From NCBI GenBank assembly GCA_034406715.1, contig CP137879.1:372001-436000 (forward strand): 64,000 nucleotides of DNA, read 5' to 3'. The DNA is from Rhodotorula mucilaginosa. Its lineage: Eukaryota > Basidiomycota > Microbotryomycetes > Sporidiobolales > Sporidiobolaceae. The notes beneath the pieces were generated by a model. It was not told where the DNA came from. It did no database searches and worked only from the letters and a program-made list of their open reading frames with translations. A program made the translations under genes and the position numbers. Shown here piece by piece: positions 36,015 to 46,590 of this stretch; position 1 is the first letter of the stretch, and the number at the start of each line of letters is the position of its first letter.

Positions 36015-37524
36015 TCACAAGCGGTCGACGACACCCTCTTTCACCATTCCCACCACGCGCCCACGCGTATCGACAACCGCAGGCGACGCCGGCATCCATT
36101 CCGTCAAGTCCCCGTCGGTGGAGCGCTTGTACCTGGCAAAGACCTGGAACCTCGCCGCGTCGGGACCGGACACGTCCAAATTGACCATGCAGAGTTGCGC
36201 GAGGGGCTTCTTGTGGTAGAGCGGTTTCAGTTCGCCGTTTTTGAGGCGCGTCAGGATCGGGACAGGCGGACGCTTAGTCATCTTGGCGTAGACGCGGTCG
36301 GCTGTGAAGCCGAAACCGAGACCGCTGTCGGGGTCGGAGCAGGCAGCGTCGACTTTGCGGATCGACGGCGGGATCGCGTTCAGGAGCGCACCGATCGGGT
36401 GACCGGCTTCATGGCTGTCGTGCCGGTGGTGGTGATGAGCCGTGAGGTCGAGAATGAGCCTGCGAATCTTGAGGCCGGCAAGCTGGCCGAGTTGCGGAAG
36501 CAGCGTCTCGTCAAAGTCGATGTCGGAGCGGAGGCACTTGATCGAGAGGCGCGGGAGGTCGCGAGTCATCTTGGCAAGGTGCTTGCAGAGGCCGGGGGCG
36601 ATGATGCCGGCCCACCTGACCGAAGTGAGAGACGCTTCGGGCGAGAGAAGCGGGAGGAACGCGGCGAGCGTCTTTGGGTAAGGCGCCGCGCAAGCCAAGT
36701 CAAACACCTCGAGCGTCTTGATAGCTGTCATCGGATACTGCGCGAGGAGGTCGTTGGGCACGATTTCCTCGTCATCGGGGTCGATGCCCTCCTCTTTGAA
36801 GCGGTTCCAAGCCCAGGTCGACCACATCTCGATCGTCAGATTCTCGAGCAAGGGCAGGCACGACAAGCGAGACATGACGGGGATAAAGTCGTGAATTGGG
36901 CAGACCCCAGCGCAAGTTCAGGAGGCGAAGCTGGGGCCAGAGAGCGGCCGGACCAGGTTTCGCTTCAATGACCTGGAGGAGGGCCGATTCGAGCCCGTAG
37001 TCGAGCACAAGCGCCTGCAGGTTTGGCACGCGCATGAGAAGATCGGCTGCGATGCGACTCTGGGTGATCTTGTTCGCTTCGTCCGTAGCCAAACCACTGA
37101 CAGGCGTTTCAGTCCCATCTTCGAGATCAGCCTCTTCGACTCCGCTGGGACGAGGATGCGCGTGCAGTTCAGTTTTGTGAGTGGCCATTGTATCGCAAGA
37201 GAACTTTGTGTCGGCGGCGGCACGGCTCTGGTACGTCAACGCCAAGACGTGAACGCCGCCAAGGGCCTCGCGGACGGGGCTGTGGGCCGGATCAAGGTAC
37301 GCGAGCGCGTCGGCGTCTTGCATGCTGATCAAGACAATCTCGAGGGCCGTAGTCTCTGCAACTGGCTTCCACGCCTTGCAGACTTGCGCCAAGGTCGACA
37401 TGCGGCTGATCCTCTGGCGGAACGAGTCGCGGTGGTGGAACAGCGTAGCAAAGATCGCCTCGAGGAGCTCGGTCGGGAGTCGAGTGCAAGCAGAGATTGG
37501 GTTCGTCATAGTCATACCTACCAT
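36015..37524 (-). pseudogene. F-box-type protein 2 with one frame break
   Basis: The N-terminal part (ISACTRLPTELLEAIFATLF, then MSTLAQVCKAWKPVAETTAL) is a clear F-box. The ATG could be 37524 or the in-frame ones at 37515 and 37509; the last gives MTNPISACTRLP, like gene 4. The C-terminal half (MSRLSCLPLLENLTIEMWST to the stop at 36015) is in another frame. By comparison with gene 1 (WGAPITCIYPILTRLSC) the protein should read WGLP-IHDFIPVMSRLSC, so one extra base near 36895 breaks the frame. No intron fits without removing conserved residues. It is either a young pseudogene or a base-calling error; the rest is open over about 500 residues. Confidence 0.7.
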
Positions 37525-37981
37525 AGAGTGCGCGTCTGTAGTCAGCTGCCTTGATCGCGGATGATGAGCAGGGAAAGATGCGCACTCGGACTCGTCGCAG
37601 ACTCTGCAGCTTGGCCTGGGTCCGTCGCAGGCACTTGGTAGAGTTCGAGAGACTCGCTTTGCATCATGTCCGAGCCGGTCCGAGTGAGCGGGCGAGGTGA
37701 ACGATTCGGCGCAAAGGGGAAGAGGTGAAAGAGCAAAAGGAACCTCCCTCTGGGGTCAAAGTCACGCGCCCAGCCGAAGCGAAGTTGTTCGCTTCCGTCC
37801 AATAGAGCACTGAACCGACGTAGCAAGGCTACGCCGCTGGAAAGGGAAATCCCTTACGTAGGAAACGATAAGAAAAGAAGCTCTTTTCGTCGGAACTGGA
37901 TTTGCTCTGACAATCTGAGCAACTTCTTCCCGTTGACGCTTTGGCAAAGAAGGAGAGTTTTTTCATGTGACAAGACGCAGT
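37525..37981. other. Spacer in the F-box cluster
   Basis: Noncoding sequence between F-box genes 2 and 3; presumably the promoter of gene 2. No repeat or gene recognised. Confidence 0.45.
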
Positions 37982-39584
37982 TTACAGAGGTTCGGACCTC
38001 ATTCCGCGGGTGATCAAATCGGCCAACGCTTCTGGACCTGCCGCCGGGTCGATCTTGCCGTGCCTATCGACGATATCCCGCAACACCATTTGCCACTCGG
38101 TGAGCCGCCCCTTGCTAGAACCCTCACGGTAGCACGTCAGCGTGAGCTCGGTGGTGAAGGAGCCAATGTCTTCCCCAAGCGCTCGCATCAAGAGCATGAC
38201 GGTTTGCGCACGGATTTTGTCGTCCCAGTCCTGCGAGACGGTCCCGTCCTTCTGGATTGTGAGAAACGGCGGGCGAGGCCCCCCGCGCATGGCCCTGAAA
38301 AAGGGTCCGGATCCGATGCTGAACAGGTAAGGGTCCCGGTCTTGATTGCTCGCGGTATAAGTCGTTTCGGCGAACGGGACCGACAGAGGGATGTCGCGGA
38401 GAAACTCTTCGATCGTGAGGGTAGCGGGAAAGTCGTCTTCGTTGTCAGAGTCGTCAGAGTCAAAGTCGTCTCCGTTGCTGGGCAAGTTGACGCAGAGGTT
38501 CATGATTGGCCGTGTCGTGCCGAGGTTGCGCAGTTGTGGCCAGACCTTGCGGACATACCGCTCCAGTCAAGTGAAACAGCCGAGGGTCAGGCGCTGGAGG
38601 GGTTCCTTGCCCTGCGAGAGGCGCGGGAAGAGGCCAGCCGGGACTGGACCGATCCAGCTGACGACTCGGAGTGGTGCGGCGGGCGGGAGAAGGTTGACTA
38701 CATGTCCGAGCAATTCCGCCTTTGTCTGGAAGGTCGCGACAACGAGCTCTTGCAAGGTGTGCACCAGCTGGATCGTCTTGGTCGCAGCTTCGATCGCCGC
38801 GGCGTCATCCTCGGCGTCGTCGAACATGTTGTCGTCCGCTGGGCGCTCAGGCGAGAGCCACAGATCGAACGTCTCCAGACTGGCGATGCATGGGAGCCTA
38901 GCCAGAAGTGGGTAGACACGCAGAATGGACCCGGCCCACACAAGGTAGATGCGGGCGAGGCGTGGCCAAACGGATCCGGGATCCCCCGCGCAGAAGGCCC
39001 GCTTGATGGTCGACTCGATCCCGACGGCGAGGCGGAGCTCTTGAATAGTTCTTGTAGGTTGCGCATGCTGACCATGATGGCGCAGAGGGTGTCGTCGTCC
39101 GCCATAGGTCGATTGAGTCCGGCCAGAATGGCGGCTTTGATCTCGGCCTCCTCCGCGTCGTCCTCGCCGTCTGGCTCACCATCCAAGAGCCTCTCCTGCC
39201 GCCTTTCATGAGCGCTCTGTATGGCGTTACTCAGGAAGCGGCACACGTGCACGAGCGGCAGCAGCTTCGCGCCCGGACCGTTTGTCGTCGGGTCGAAAAA
39301 CGCCACCGCCTGGGCATCACACGGGTCGACCTGCACCGCCTCGAACGCGACAGGCTCGAGGGCGGCTCGCCAAGCCTTGCAGACGAGGCCGATCTCGGTG
39401 GTGCGGCGGATCTTGGTGCGGAGAGACTGCCAGTCGTGAAAGAGGTGCCGAAACGTCATGTCGAGCAGTTCGGGGGGCATGCGAGCGCAGGCGCCGCGCG
39501 GCTGCGAGTCTAGAGCCCGCAATCAAGTTCATCAGCGCTAGTCTTTCCAGTTGCCAGTCACTCTGGGACACGTAGCGCACCCAT
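37982..39584 (-). pseudogene. F-box-type protein 3, decaying
   Basis: Begins MGALRVP at 39584, paralogous to the MGAPHVLL first exon of gene 1, with an intron whose acceptor is ACTCGCAG. It continues ACARMPPELLDMTFRHLFHD and IRRTTEIGLVCKAWRAALEP (F-box). Two lesions are visible against gene 1. There is a frameshift near 39030-39050, between NLQELFK and VGIESTIKRAFCAGDPGSVW. A TGA replaces the codon after RLTLGCFT near 38573. Downstream the frame is open again through YVRKVWPQLRN to the stop at 37982. The amount of decay suggests recent loss. Confidence 0.75.
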
Positions 39585-39960
39585 ACGTCGCGTTGGAAAC
39601 TCGCTCGGCAAACTTAATGGGGGAGAGGGCGCGTCTCTTGCAGTTGCAGCGACAGCGAGATTGGGCTTGTCAGAAAAGGCGACGAGTACTGATGTAGCTA
39701 CAAGGCTCGGAAAGGGGCAGTGTGAGCAAGTGAGCGAGGAGAGAAGTGCCTGTCGGAGAAAGGAAACGTGCCCGCTGCGGTACTTTTCAACGGACTACTG
39801 AATATCAAGCTGCTCGTTGCTTGTACATGGCGTACATAGGGCAGACCGTCTTCATTTCTGCGCACCAGCGGGACCTCAATCCGCTACGCTCGAATCTTCT
39901 GAACCCGGGTCACCTCCCCAAACCTCCCTGCTCCTCAGCTGGCTCGACTGCGCCCGGCCC
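39585..39960. other. Spacer in the F-box cluster
   Basis: Noncoding spacer between the decayed genes 3 and 4. Nothing else recognised. Confidence 0.45.
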
Positions 39961-41426
39961 CTAGCGAGGGACCACCTTGAAAGAAAGCACCAAGCGACCT
40001 CGCGCATCCACGATCTTTTGCGAGACAAGATGCCATTCTGTCAGAGTTTCCGCGTCGCCATAGCGCGCAAAGAGGTGCAGAGCCATTTCGTCGTCGTCCT
40101 CGTCGTCGTCGACTTCGGGTTGCATGGCGATTGTGACGGTCTGGACGCACTCCTGACCTCGGAATTTGCGCGAGCGAGACGAGGCCGTTGTCGAGAAAAG
40201 TTGTCATAGGCGCGCGCGGTCTGGTCCGGATACGCGAGAAGGTTTCGTCGGCTTGGAAAGGGTAGCTGAAATGTCCGTCATAGTCGGAATTGCGCTCAGT
40301 CTCGACATGGAGGATGTTTGGCGGGAGGTTGTTCAAAAACTCGCCAACCGCGAGCAGCGAATCGGACGAATCCGGTTCGTCCGGGTCGGATCTCAAGTCG
40401 AACGAGACGCGCTCAATCATGCGGGCGCCGAGGAGGCGTAGATGAGGCCAGGCCGAGCAAGCGCATGCTTCGGGAGACGGTTTGGTGCATCCCAAGGCGA
40501 GGTTGGGCAGACACTCTTTGCCGCGCCCGAGTTTTTCGAATAGAGCTGCCGGCGTGATTCCGAGCCAAGTGACGGATTCGAGCGGCGCGACGCGCGAGAC
40601 CAGGCGAGCGAAGGGAGCCAGAATCTCGGCACTGGTTTTGACCGATGATAAGAACAAGTCTTCGAGCTGTTCGAGCGGTCGGACCAGACTCGCGGCGCCC
40701 GGTTCATCGTCGTCGTCGTCGGCGCCCTCCTCGCCGGACAGAGTCCCTTCAACCTTGGCCGGGATGGAGAGCCTGAGGCTGCGTAACTCGGGTAGCAGAT
40801 ACAGTTGGGCTGCAACCGGTACGAGTTCTGGGATCGGGCGCGACCACGTCAAATCGAGCGACGCGAGTCGCGGTCAAACGAGTTTGGGATTTGTGAAATC
40901 GAAACGCCTGGCTGATGTCTTGCTCAACTCCTATGACGACTAGTGACTGTAGATTGCGCACGTGGACGAGGATGGCGCAGGGGGTGCCGTTCTCCGCCAT
41001 GGGTCGATCGAGATCGGCTAGAACGGCGGCTTTGACGTCGCATTCCGCCGAAGGTGCGTCGTCGTTGTTGCCGTCATACGGGCCGGCGCTCGGGCTCAAG
41101 CTCCTACGCCGACGCTGCCGCCGCAACTCAGAGACGTCCTCCGTAGCAGTGCTCCAAACGTGGCACGCGTGCACGAGCGGCAGCAGTTTCGCGCCCGGTC
41201 CGTTCGCGGTCGGATCAAAGTACGCCACTGCCTCGGCGTCGTACGGGTCCAGCTGCAGCGCGTCGAATGCGACGGGCTTGACAGCAGCTTTCCAATCCTT
41301 GCAGACGAAGCCGATCTCGGTCGCGCGGCGGACTTTGTCGTGGAGATATTCCCAGTCGGGGAAGAGGTACCGAAATGACATCTCGAGCAGCTCGTGCGGC
41401 ATGCGAGCGCAGGCAGATGTTGTCAT
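39961..41426 (-). pseudogene. F-box-type protein 4, decaying
   Basis: Starts MTTSACARMPHELLEMSFRY at 41426, with ATEIGFVCKDWKAAVKPVAF completing the F-box. Three lesions relative to its paralogues are visible. The frame changes near 40900. A TGA stands where the family has Trp in the xPRLASLDL segment (about 40875). The frame changes again near 40190, before the C-terminal QECVQTVTIAMQPEVDDDED and FARYGDAETLTEWHLVS segments. The ancestral stop is TAG at 39961-39963. It is the most damaged of the four cluster members. Confidence 0.75.
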
Positions 41427-41948
41427 AGGATCTGAGCGGGCGGCTTGTCAGTACCCTATGTCGCTCCCTATGCGCGGATTGGACCGCTGTCTGGCGGACT
41501 CACCGCTGCCGGAACTGATGTGGGGCGAGGAGGAGGTTTCCACAGCCGGAGCCGGAGCCGCTGTGGGCAGGTCGCTAGCGCCGCCCGAGAGCATTGTGTA
41601 CTGTTGACGTGAGCTGTAGGCGAGATAGACTCGGCGAGAGACGAGGTCTCGTGCACGTCGTGCAGCGGCTAAATACGGCCAAAGTTATTCGATTCGCCCG
41701 CATGGCAAACGAGCACAGATAGAGCGTCGTTAAAAAAAGCTGCAGGATCGCTGAATGTACAGACAAAGCAGGCGTCGTAGATTGAGGCGAAACGAATCCC
41801 TCGGCGGCGCTCCGAGTCGCGCCGCACGTTCGCCTGTCGTCCTCCGTTCGTTCACTCGGTTGCCTTTCCCGAGACCCTTGAGAGCTTCCGAAGCTCAGCG
41901 AAACGTTTGACTCGCTATCTGTCTCGCTCGCCTCGTTCCCAAATCCAA
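41427..41948. other. Divergent intergenic region
   Basis: Between the 5' ends of F-box gene 4 (minus) and the orphan at 41949 (plus). Short open frames only; presumably promoters. Confidence 0.45.
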
Positions 41949-42973
41949 ATGGGTCGAGGCTCCGGCACTACGAAGAAGCAGTTTGATGACCTCCGGCAAC
42001 AGCTAGCCGAGGCGTGTGCGGCACAGCAAGCTGCCGAGCAGGCTTTGGCAGCCTTACAGCGCAGCAAGGAGGGCGGCAAGGTCAAAACGGAGAAATTTGT
42101 TGGCAGGACGGCGCCGCGCCCGTTCCTCCCGAGGACCAAGGCAAATCCAAGGAGGTCAAGGGCGACATCGGCTCGAGCACGGCACCACCGTTCAAGATTG
42201 GGCTCCGCCCCACAGAGAGGGAGGACCCGCTGACAACCATCTCTAACGGCGCGGGCGGCCTCGCCGTTGTCGACCAACTCGTCCGCGCCGTCGCAAACGG
42301 CCTCATTCCGCCCGCCGCCTGTTTCACCGAGACGCACCTCCACTACATCAAATCTCACAAGCTCAATTTCCTCCCTTCTGCGCACTGCCCCATCAACAAC
42401 GAGGCAAAGAGGCGCTGTCTCCAAGCCTGGGCTCCGGTCCACGAAGCGGAACACCTCATGCCCCTCAAACGGTTCCTGCCGGCTTTTCTCAAGTTGATCG
42501 CGAGCGTCCAAGAAACCATCTGCAAGGACAACGCCTCGCAAAAGTATGTTCAGGAGGATGTGGACCATTTCCTCGACGAACTGTTTCGCCGGCTCGGAAA
42601 CGACGGCGACTGGCGGATCGCTCGCGAGTACGCGCTCCTGCGCATTCAGCAGTGGCGCTCCAACATTGCCAAACACGTCCCGTGGTTGCAGAACTTTCTC
42701 TCGTCATGGTCCGAAGATTTCTGGACTCTTGCGAAGCAGATGGCGGGCGCGCCAGAGTCGAGGACGGTCCCGCGTCTGGAATCTGCTGGCGACACAAAGA
42801 CTGCCTGGGGCTCGCTCACGTCTCTGACATATGATGAGACAAAGCAGGAGTTCCTCAAGCAGATCGGTGACGAGGACCGCAAGATTGCCGGTGCCGTCTT
42901 GGCCGGTGAATGCTGGGCCGGCATCGCTTCGCTCGCCTGCTGCGCCCCGCTCGGACTCATCTTCCTCTTCTAA
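41949..42973 (+). CDS. Orphan protein with hydrophobic C-terminal tail
   Basis: Two exons, 41949-42015 and 42060-42973, sum to 981 bases, 326 residues; the 44-base intron has a GTGCGG donor and a CTTACAG acceptor. It starts MGRGSGTTKKQFDDLRQQLA and passes through a Gln/Gly-rich linker to a long helical region (LQAWAPVHEAEHLMPLKRFL; VDHFLDELFRRLGNDGDWRI; RIQQWRSNIAKHVPWLQNFL). It ends in the apolar segment AGECWAGIASLACCAPLGLI followed by FLF and the stop. The tail could be a tail-anchor membrane segment, but it carries Glu and three Cys, so that is uncertain. No family is recognised. Confidence 0.65.
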
Positions 42974-43428
42974 GTCTCCTCCTCGCTCTTTTTCTTTCGA
43001 ACGGAACTAACACTCGTTTTGATTGCAGACATATACACTATATCGTGCCGGGCCCAAAGTGACGGCCGCGCCTCAAGACTCGGCAACTCAGGCGGATGTT
43101 GGTGGATCGTCTCGGTCAACTTGTTGTAGCTCCCTCACCTCTCTTCTTCTTCTTCTTTAGCACCCTGCCCTCCTTTGCTCATACTCTCTTCAAAATCTAT
43201 ACTTGAGTCACTGTTTACAGGCTCTGGCTCGTTCTATGACTCGCTACGACCCGAACTGCGCAGTAGACCCACTCTCGCATCGAGCTTGAGAGTGGTGTCC
43301 CTGCAGTGAACAGCCCGAGGGCGAGATCCCGCCCAGTCTCGACTATGCACCGGCGTACGCGTCAAAGGAGGCTGATCGGGCCGGCAAGAGACGCCGTTTG
43401 GATTTCCGCGATTAAGAGGAGGACGTAG
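42974..43428. other. 3' flank and spacer before the duplicated block
   Basis: About 450 bases with no supported gene; ends at the left edge of the duplicated block that starts at 43429. Confidence 0.45.
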
Positions 43429-44199
43429 AGGAGGAGGATGCACACTTCAAGCACCAGATTGGCGGCACGATGGTCATGCAGATCCCTTCGGAAGGACGTC
43501 GGGGAGTAAAAGCTTCGAATGGAACTCGCAAGCGTATCCAACAGAGTAGTCCCTTGTCTGAACCGCAATGTCACAGTGTGCGGATTGACCTTAGACTGCT
43601 TCTGCCAAGCAGAAGGCAATTGTTGCTGCGGTGGCGGAGTGGACGTTTCCAAGCGGCAGCAAGCTCTTGGACAAGCCGCAGGATACAATCTGACTAGCAC
43701 TATAGTAGGGTACACCTTGTCCAGGCCATTGTGAGTGCCGCAGTGGAAGCGGGACAAGGAACCGGCGCGTGAGGAAAAAGAAAGTGAGGGAACCGTCTCT
43801 TCAATTGCTCTGCTCTCTCCTGTCCTATAGTGCCGGTTTGCGTGTGCCCTGTAGGCTACTACATGTGTGTACAAGCATCTGAGACTAGACTACACAGCAT
43901 TTTTTTCGAGTTTTGGCTCAAGAAAATTCGTTCTGATCGTCTTCTTGCGAGGATTAATGCTGAGACCAGTCTATCGACTTCAAGTCGATTCCCTCAATGA
44001 TCATGTCCCATAGCGGGGACATATCACGCAGTCGGGTCACGGCAGAGACCACCTTGTCCACGACAAAGTCGACTTCGCCCTCGGTCGTGAACCGTCCGAG
44101 TCCGAATCGGATCGAACTGTGCGCCATCTCGTCGTCGGCGCCGAGGGCACGCAGAACGTACGACGGCTCGAGCCAAGCAGAAGTACAGGCAGAGCCGGA
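43429..44199. repeat. Duplicated block, copy 1 (NFS1 3' end and flank)
   Basis: 771 bases nearly identical to 45819-46590, in the same orientation. It begins AGGAGGAGGATGCACACTTC in both copies. It includes the NFS1 terminal exon and about 500 bases of downstream flank. Most differences cluster in the last 40 bases near 44165-44199. Confidence 0.9.
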
Positions 44200-44215
44200 G
44201 AAAGCGGTACTGTGC
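43954..44215 (-). pseudogene. NFS1 3'-terminal fragment
   Basis: Encodes [20 protein letters not shown] and then the last 55 or so residues of NFS1 ([20 protein letters not shown]) with the same stop. It has no upstream NFS1 exons, so no PLP-binding domain. The 3' part is almost identical to the functional gene, while the GSACTS region is clearly more diverged and recognisable to about 44215. It is a truncated copy, not expected to make an enzyme. Confidence 0.9.
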
Positions 44216-45818
44216 AGGTTCAGAGCGAAGACAGTGACTCGGAAAACGGTGCACATGAGCTCGATGTGCAGGGATCATTCTTGGTCAGCTTGTCGTAGCT
44301 TGACGCGGTCCTGAGTCTCCCTCTAACTATTCCACCCCACGGCTGGAACTATTTTCGGTACTCATTCTGAAGTCCATAGCCAAGGGGACGAGCGCAAGAC
44401 TTGAGAAGGTAACGTTGTGCTCACCGCCCAGGGCTTTCTTCTCTCATACTATACCGCTTGGAGAAGCATCACATCTAGCTTAAATAGCAAGTGAATTACT
44501 TGTGGCACTGCTCACCTTACCATCCATGCGGGAATCCGCCGACCTTTGGAACCCAGCGCTGCCCTTGCGCCTCATCCCACTGAAACATACTGCAGTCGGC
44601 CGGGCACTCGATCCCCTCCGGAAAAGGAAGAATACAGGCTCTGATCTGCGTTGATCACCCCTCTGCCCAACTCTGAGCTTCAGACTACGGCGCCAAAATT
44701 GCCGCAGATGAATATGTTTACATGTTTTGGCCGAATCAAAGTCTGGCGACGATGGTGGCGATGAAATGGAGTGTGCATTCGCGCAAGTGCCTCCCTGCGC
44801 TTGTGTTGGCGTCCGTGAAATTCCCCCCGGATGCGGCATCCGGTATCAGCTAAATGTTGCTGGCTTCTGGCGCAATTGACTATCTCTTGCCTACTTCCTT
44901 CTGCGTTCGCCTGCGCTAAGGTCAAGCACATGAGCCAATGATCAAAAGCCTCAGAATCAAGATCTCCACGCTCTGTCAGAAGTGCAAACAGATGGGAAAA
45001 GTCAGGCAGCCCAAGACGAAAGGCACGGGCGTTGCGAGGCAGGCAAGCATTCGGACCAAGATCTTCACAGGTCAACACCACAGGTCAACACCGTATTGAG
45101 CTGGTGGAAGCGCGCAACACAGCTATCACAAGAGTAGTACACATTCGCTGCTTGTGTCAACTGTATGCCTGCAGGGTGACCCAAAGAAGTGGAGGAGAAA
45201 GAGTAAAGTCGAACATCCTCTTTCGAGTTCTCATCGCCAGTCGCGTCGAGAGTCTCTTCAATAGGCGCATGAGACAACCATTGAAATTTTGACGATTCTA
45301 AGGCGCATTGGAACAGATTACCAGTACCACGCCCGCACCCACGGAATCCGGAGAACGGATTCAAGGAAAAGATTTTGCAGACACCTTTGTGGGCATGCGC
45401 CACATTGCATGTGGCCGCCTGCTCTTGAGCATCAAGATTAATTGCCTTACCTCTCCTGAATGTAACAAAGAGAAGATTGCTGACCACCAACTCCCGGGCC
45501 CAATACTGCACTTGGGTTGCGCAGATGGCAACGGGGGATGCCGCTGTGGCGGCACGATCCTAGAGCGGAGCAGGCTGGACAGTCTTCTGATGTACAAAGC
45601 TTAAGCATGCTATAGAGACGCTTGACTGAAACTGACTTTGTGCGTGAACTGCTGAGGCCGGCACTTGGACGGATCTTTGCAAAGGACAGAAGTGGCGTCA
45701 GTGCAAGATTTAGTGATGATCCACAATCTGGAACAGCGTCAAGTGTCGGAAACATACCCAGCTGTGTCAAGTAGTGTGACAGACAGTAGGATGCTGTCAT
45801 CTGAAGGCAGAGATGCAG
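44216..45818. other. Region between the two duplicated blocks
   Basis: 1.6 kb without a gene model I can support. Minus-strand open stretches (FSHLFALLTERGDLDSEAFD and following near 44950; SHAPIEETLDATGDENSKED near 45250) look weakly coding but lie in different frames without clear introns. GTGTTGACCTGTG occurs twice in tandem near 45070-45100. It may be a decayed gene. Confidence 0.4.
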
Positions 45819-46590
45819 GAGGAGGATGCACACTTCAAGCACCAGATTGGCGGCACGATGGTCATGATTGATCCCTTCGGAAGGACGGCGGGGAGTAAAA
45901 GCTTCGAATGGAACTCGCAAGCGTATCCAACAGAGTAGTCCTTTGTCCGAACCGCAATGTCACAGTGTGCGGATTGACCTTAGACTGCTTCTGCCAAGCA
46001 GAAGGCAATTGTTGCTGCGGTGGCGGAGTGGACGTTTCCAAGCGGCAGCAAGCTCTTGGACAAGCCGCAGGATACAATCTGACTAGCACTATAGTAGGGT
46101 ACACCTTGTCCAGGCCATTGTGAGTGCCGCAGTGGAAGCGGGACAAGGAACCGGCGCGTGAGGAAAAAGAAAGTGAGGGAACCGTCTCTTCAATTGCTCT
46201 GCTCTCTCCTGTCCTATAGTGCCGGTTTGCGTGTGCCCTGTAGGCTACTACATGTGTGTACAAGCATCTGAGACTAGACTACACAGAGCATTTTTTTCGA
46301 GTTTTGGCTCAAAAAAATTCGTTCTGATCGTCTTCTTGCGAGGATTAATGCTGAGACCAGTCTATCGACTTCAAGTCGATTCCCTCAATGATCATGTCCC
46401 ATAGCGGGGACATATCACGCAGTCGGGTCACGGCAGAGACCACCTTGTCCACGACAAAGTCGACTTCGCCCTCGGTCGTGAACCGTCCGAGTCCGAATCG
46501 GATCGAACTGTGCGCCATCTCGTCGTCGGCGCCGAGGGCACGCAGTACGTACGACGGCTCGAGCGAGGCGGAGGTACAGGCGGAGCCGGA
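45819..46590. repeat. Duplicated block, copy 2 (native NFS1 3' end)
   Basis: The copy attached to the complete NFS1 gene; see 43429-44199. A Cys-rich plus-strand frame (ATG 45908, VCGLTLDCFCQAEGNCCCGG, stop at 46123) is open in both copies; in copy 1 it is at 43519-43734. It has no other support as a gene. Confidence 0.9.

Noticed and set aside
36860-36960. An intron to reconcile the two frames of F-box gene 2
   Set aside because: Any GT-AG pair would delete residues aligned to gene 1 (the WG.P..IYP.L.RLSC segment). A single-base frame change explains the data better.
44480-45600. A gene, possibly a Cys-cluster transposase, on the minus strand
   Set aside because: The open stretches lie in different frames, no introns join them, and no catalytic motif could be seen.
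43429-46590. Two long direct repeats flanking 1.6 kb, resembling an LTR element
   Set aside because: The repeats contain the NFS1 terminal exon, do not begin and end with TG..CA, and no element genes lie between them. They are a segmental duplication.
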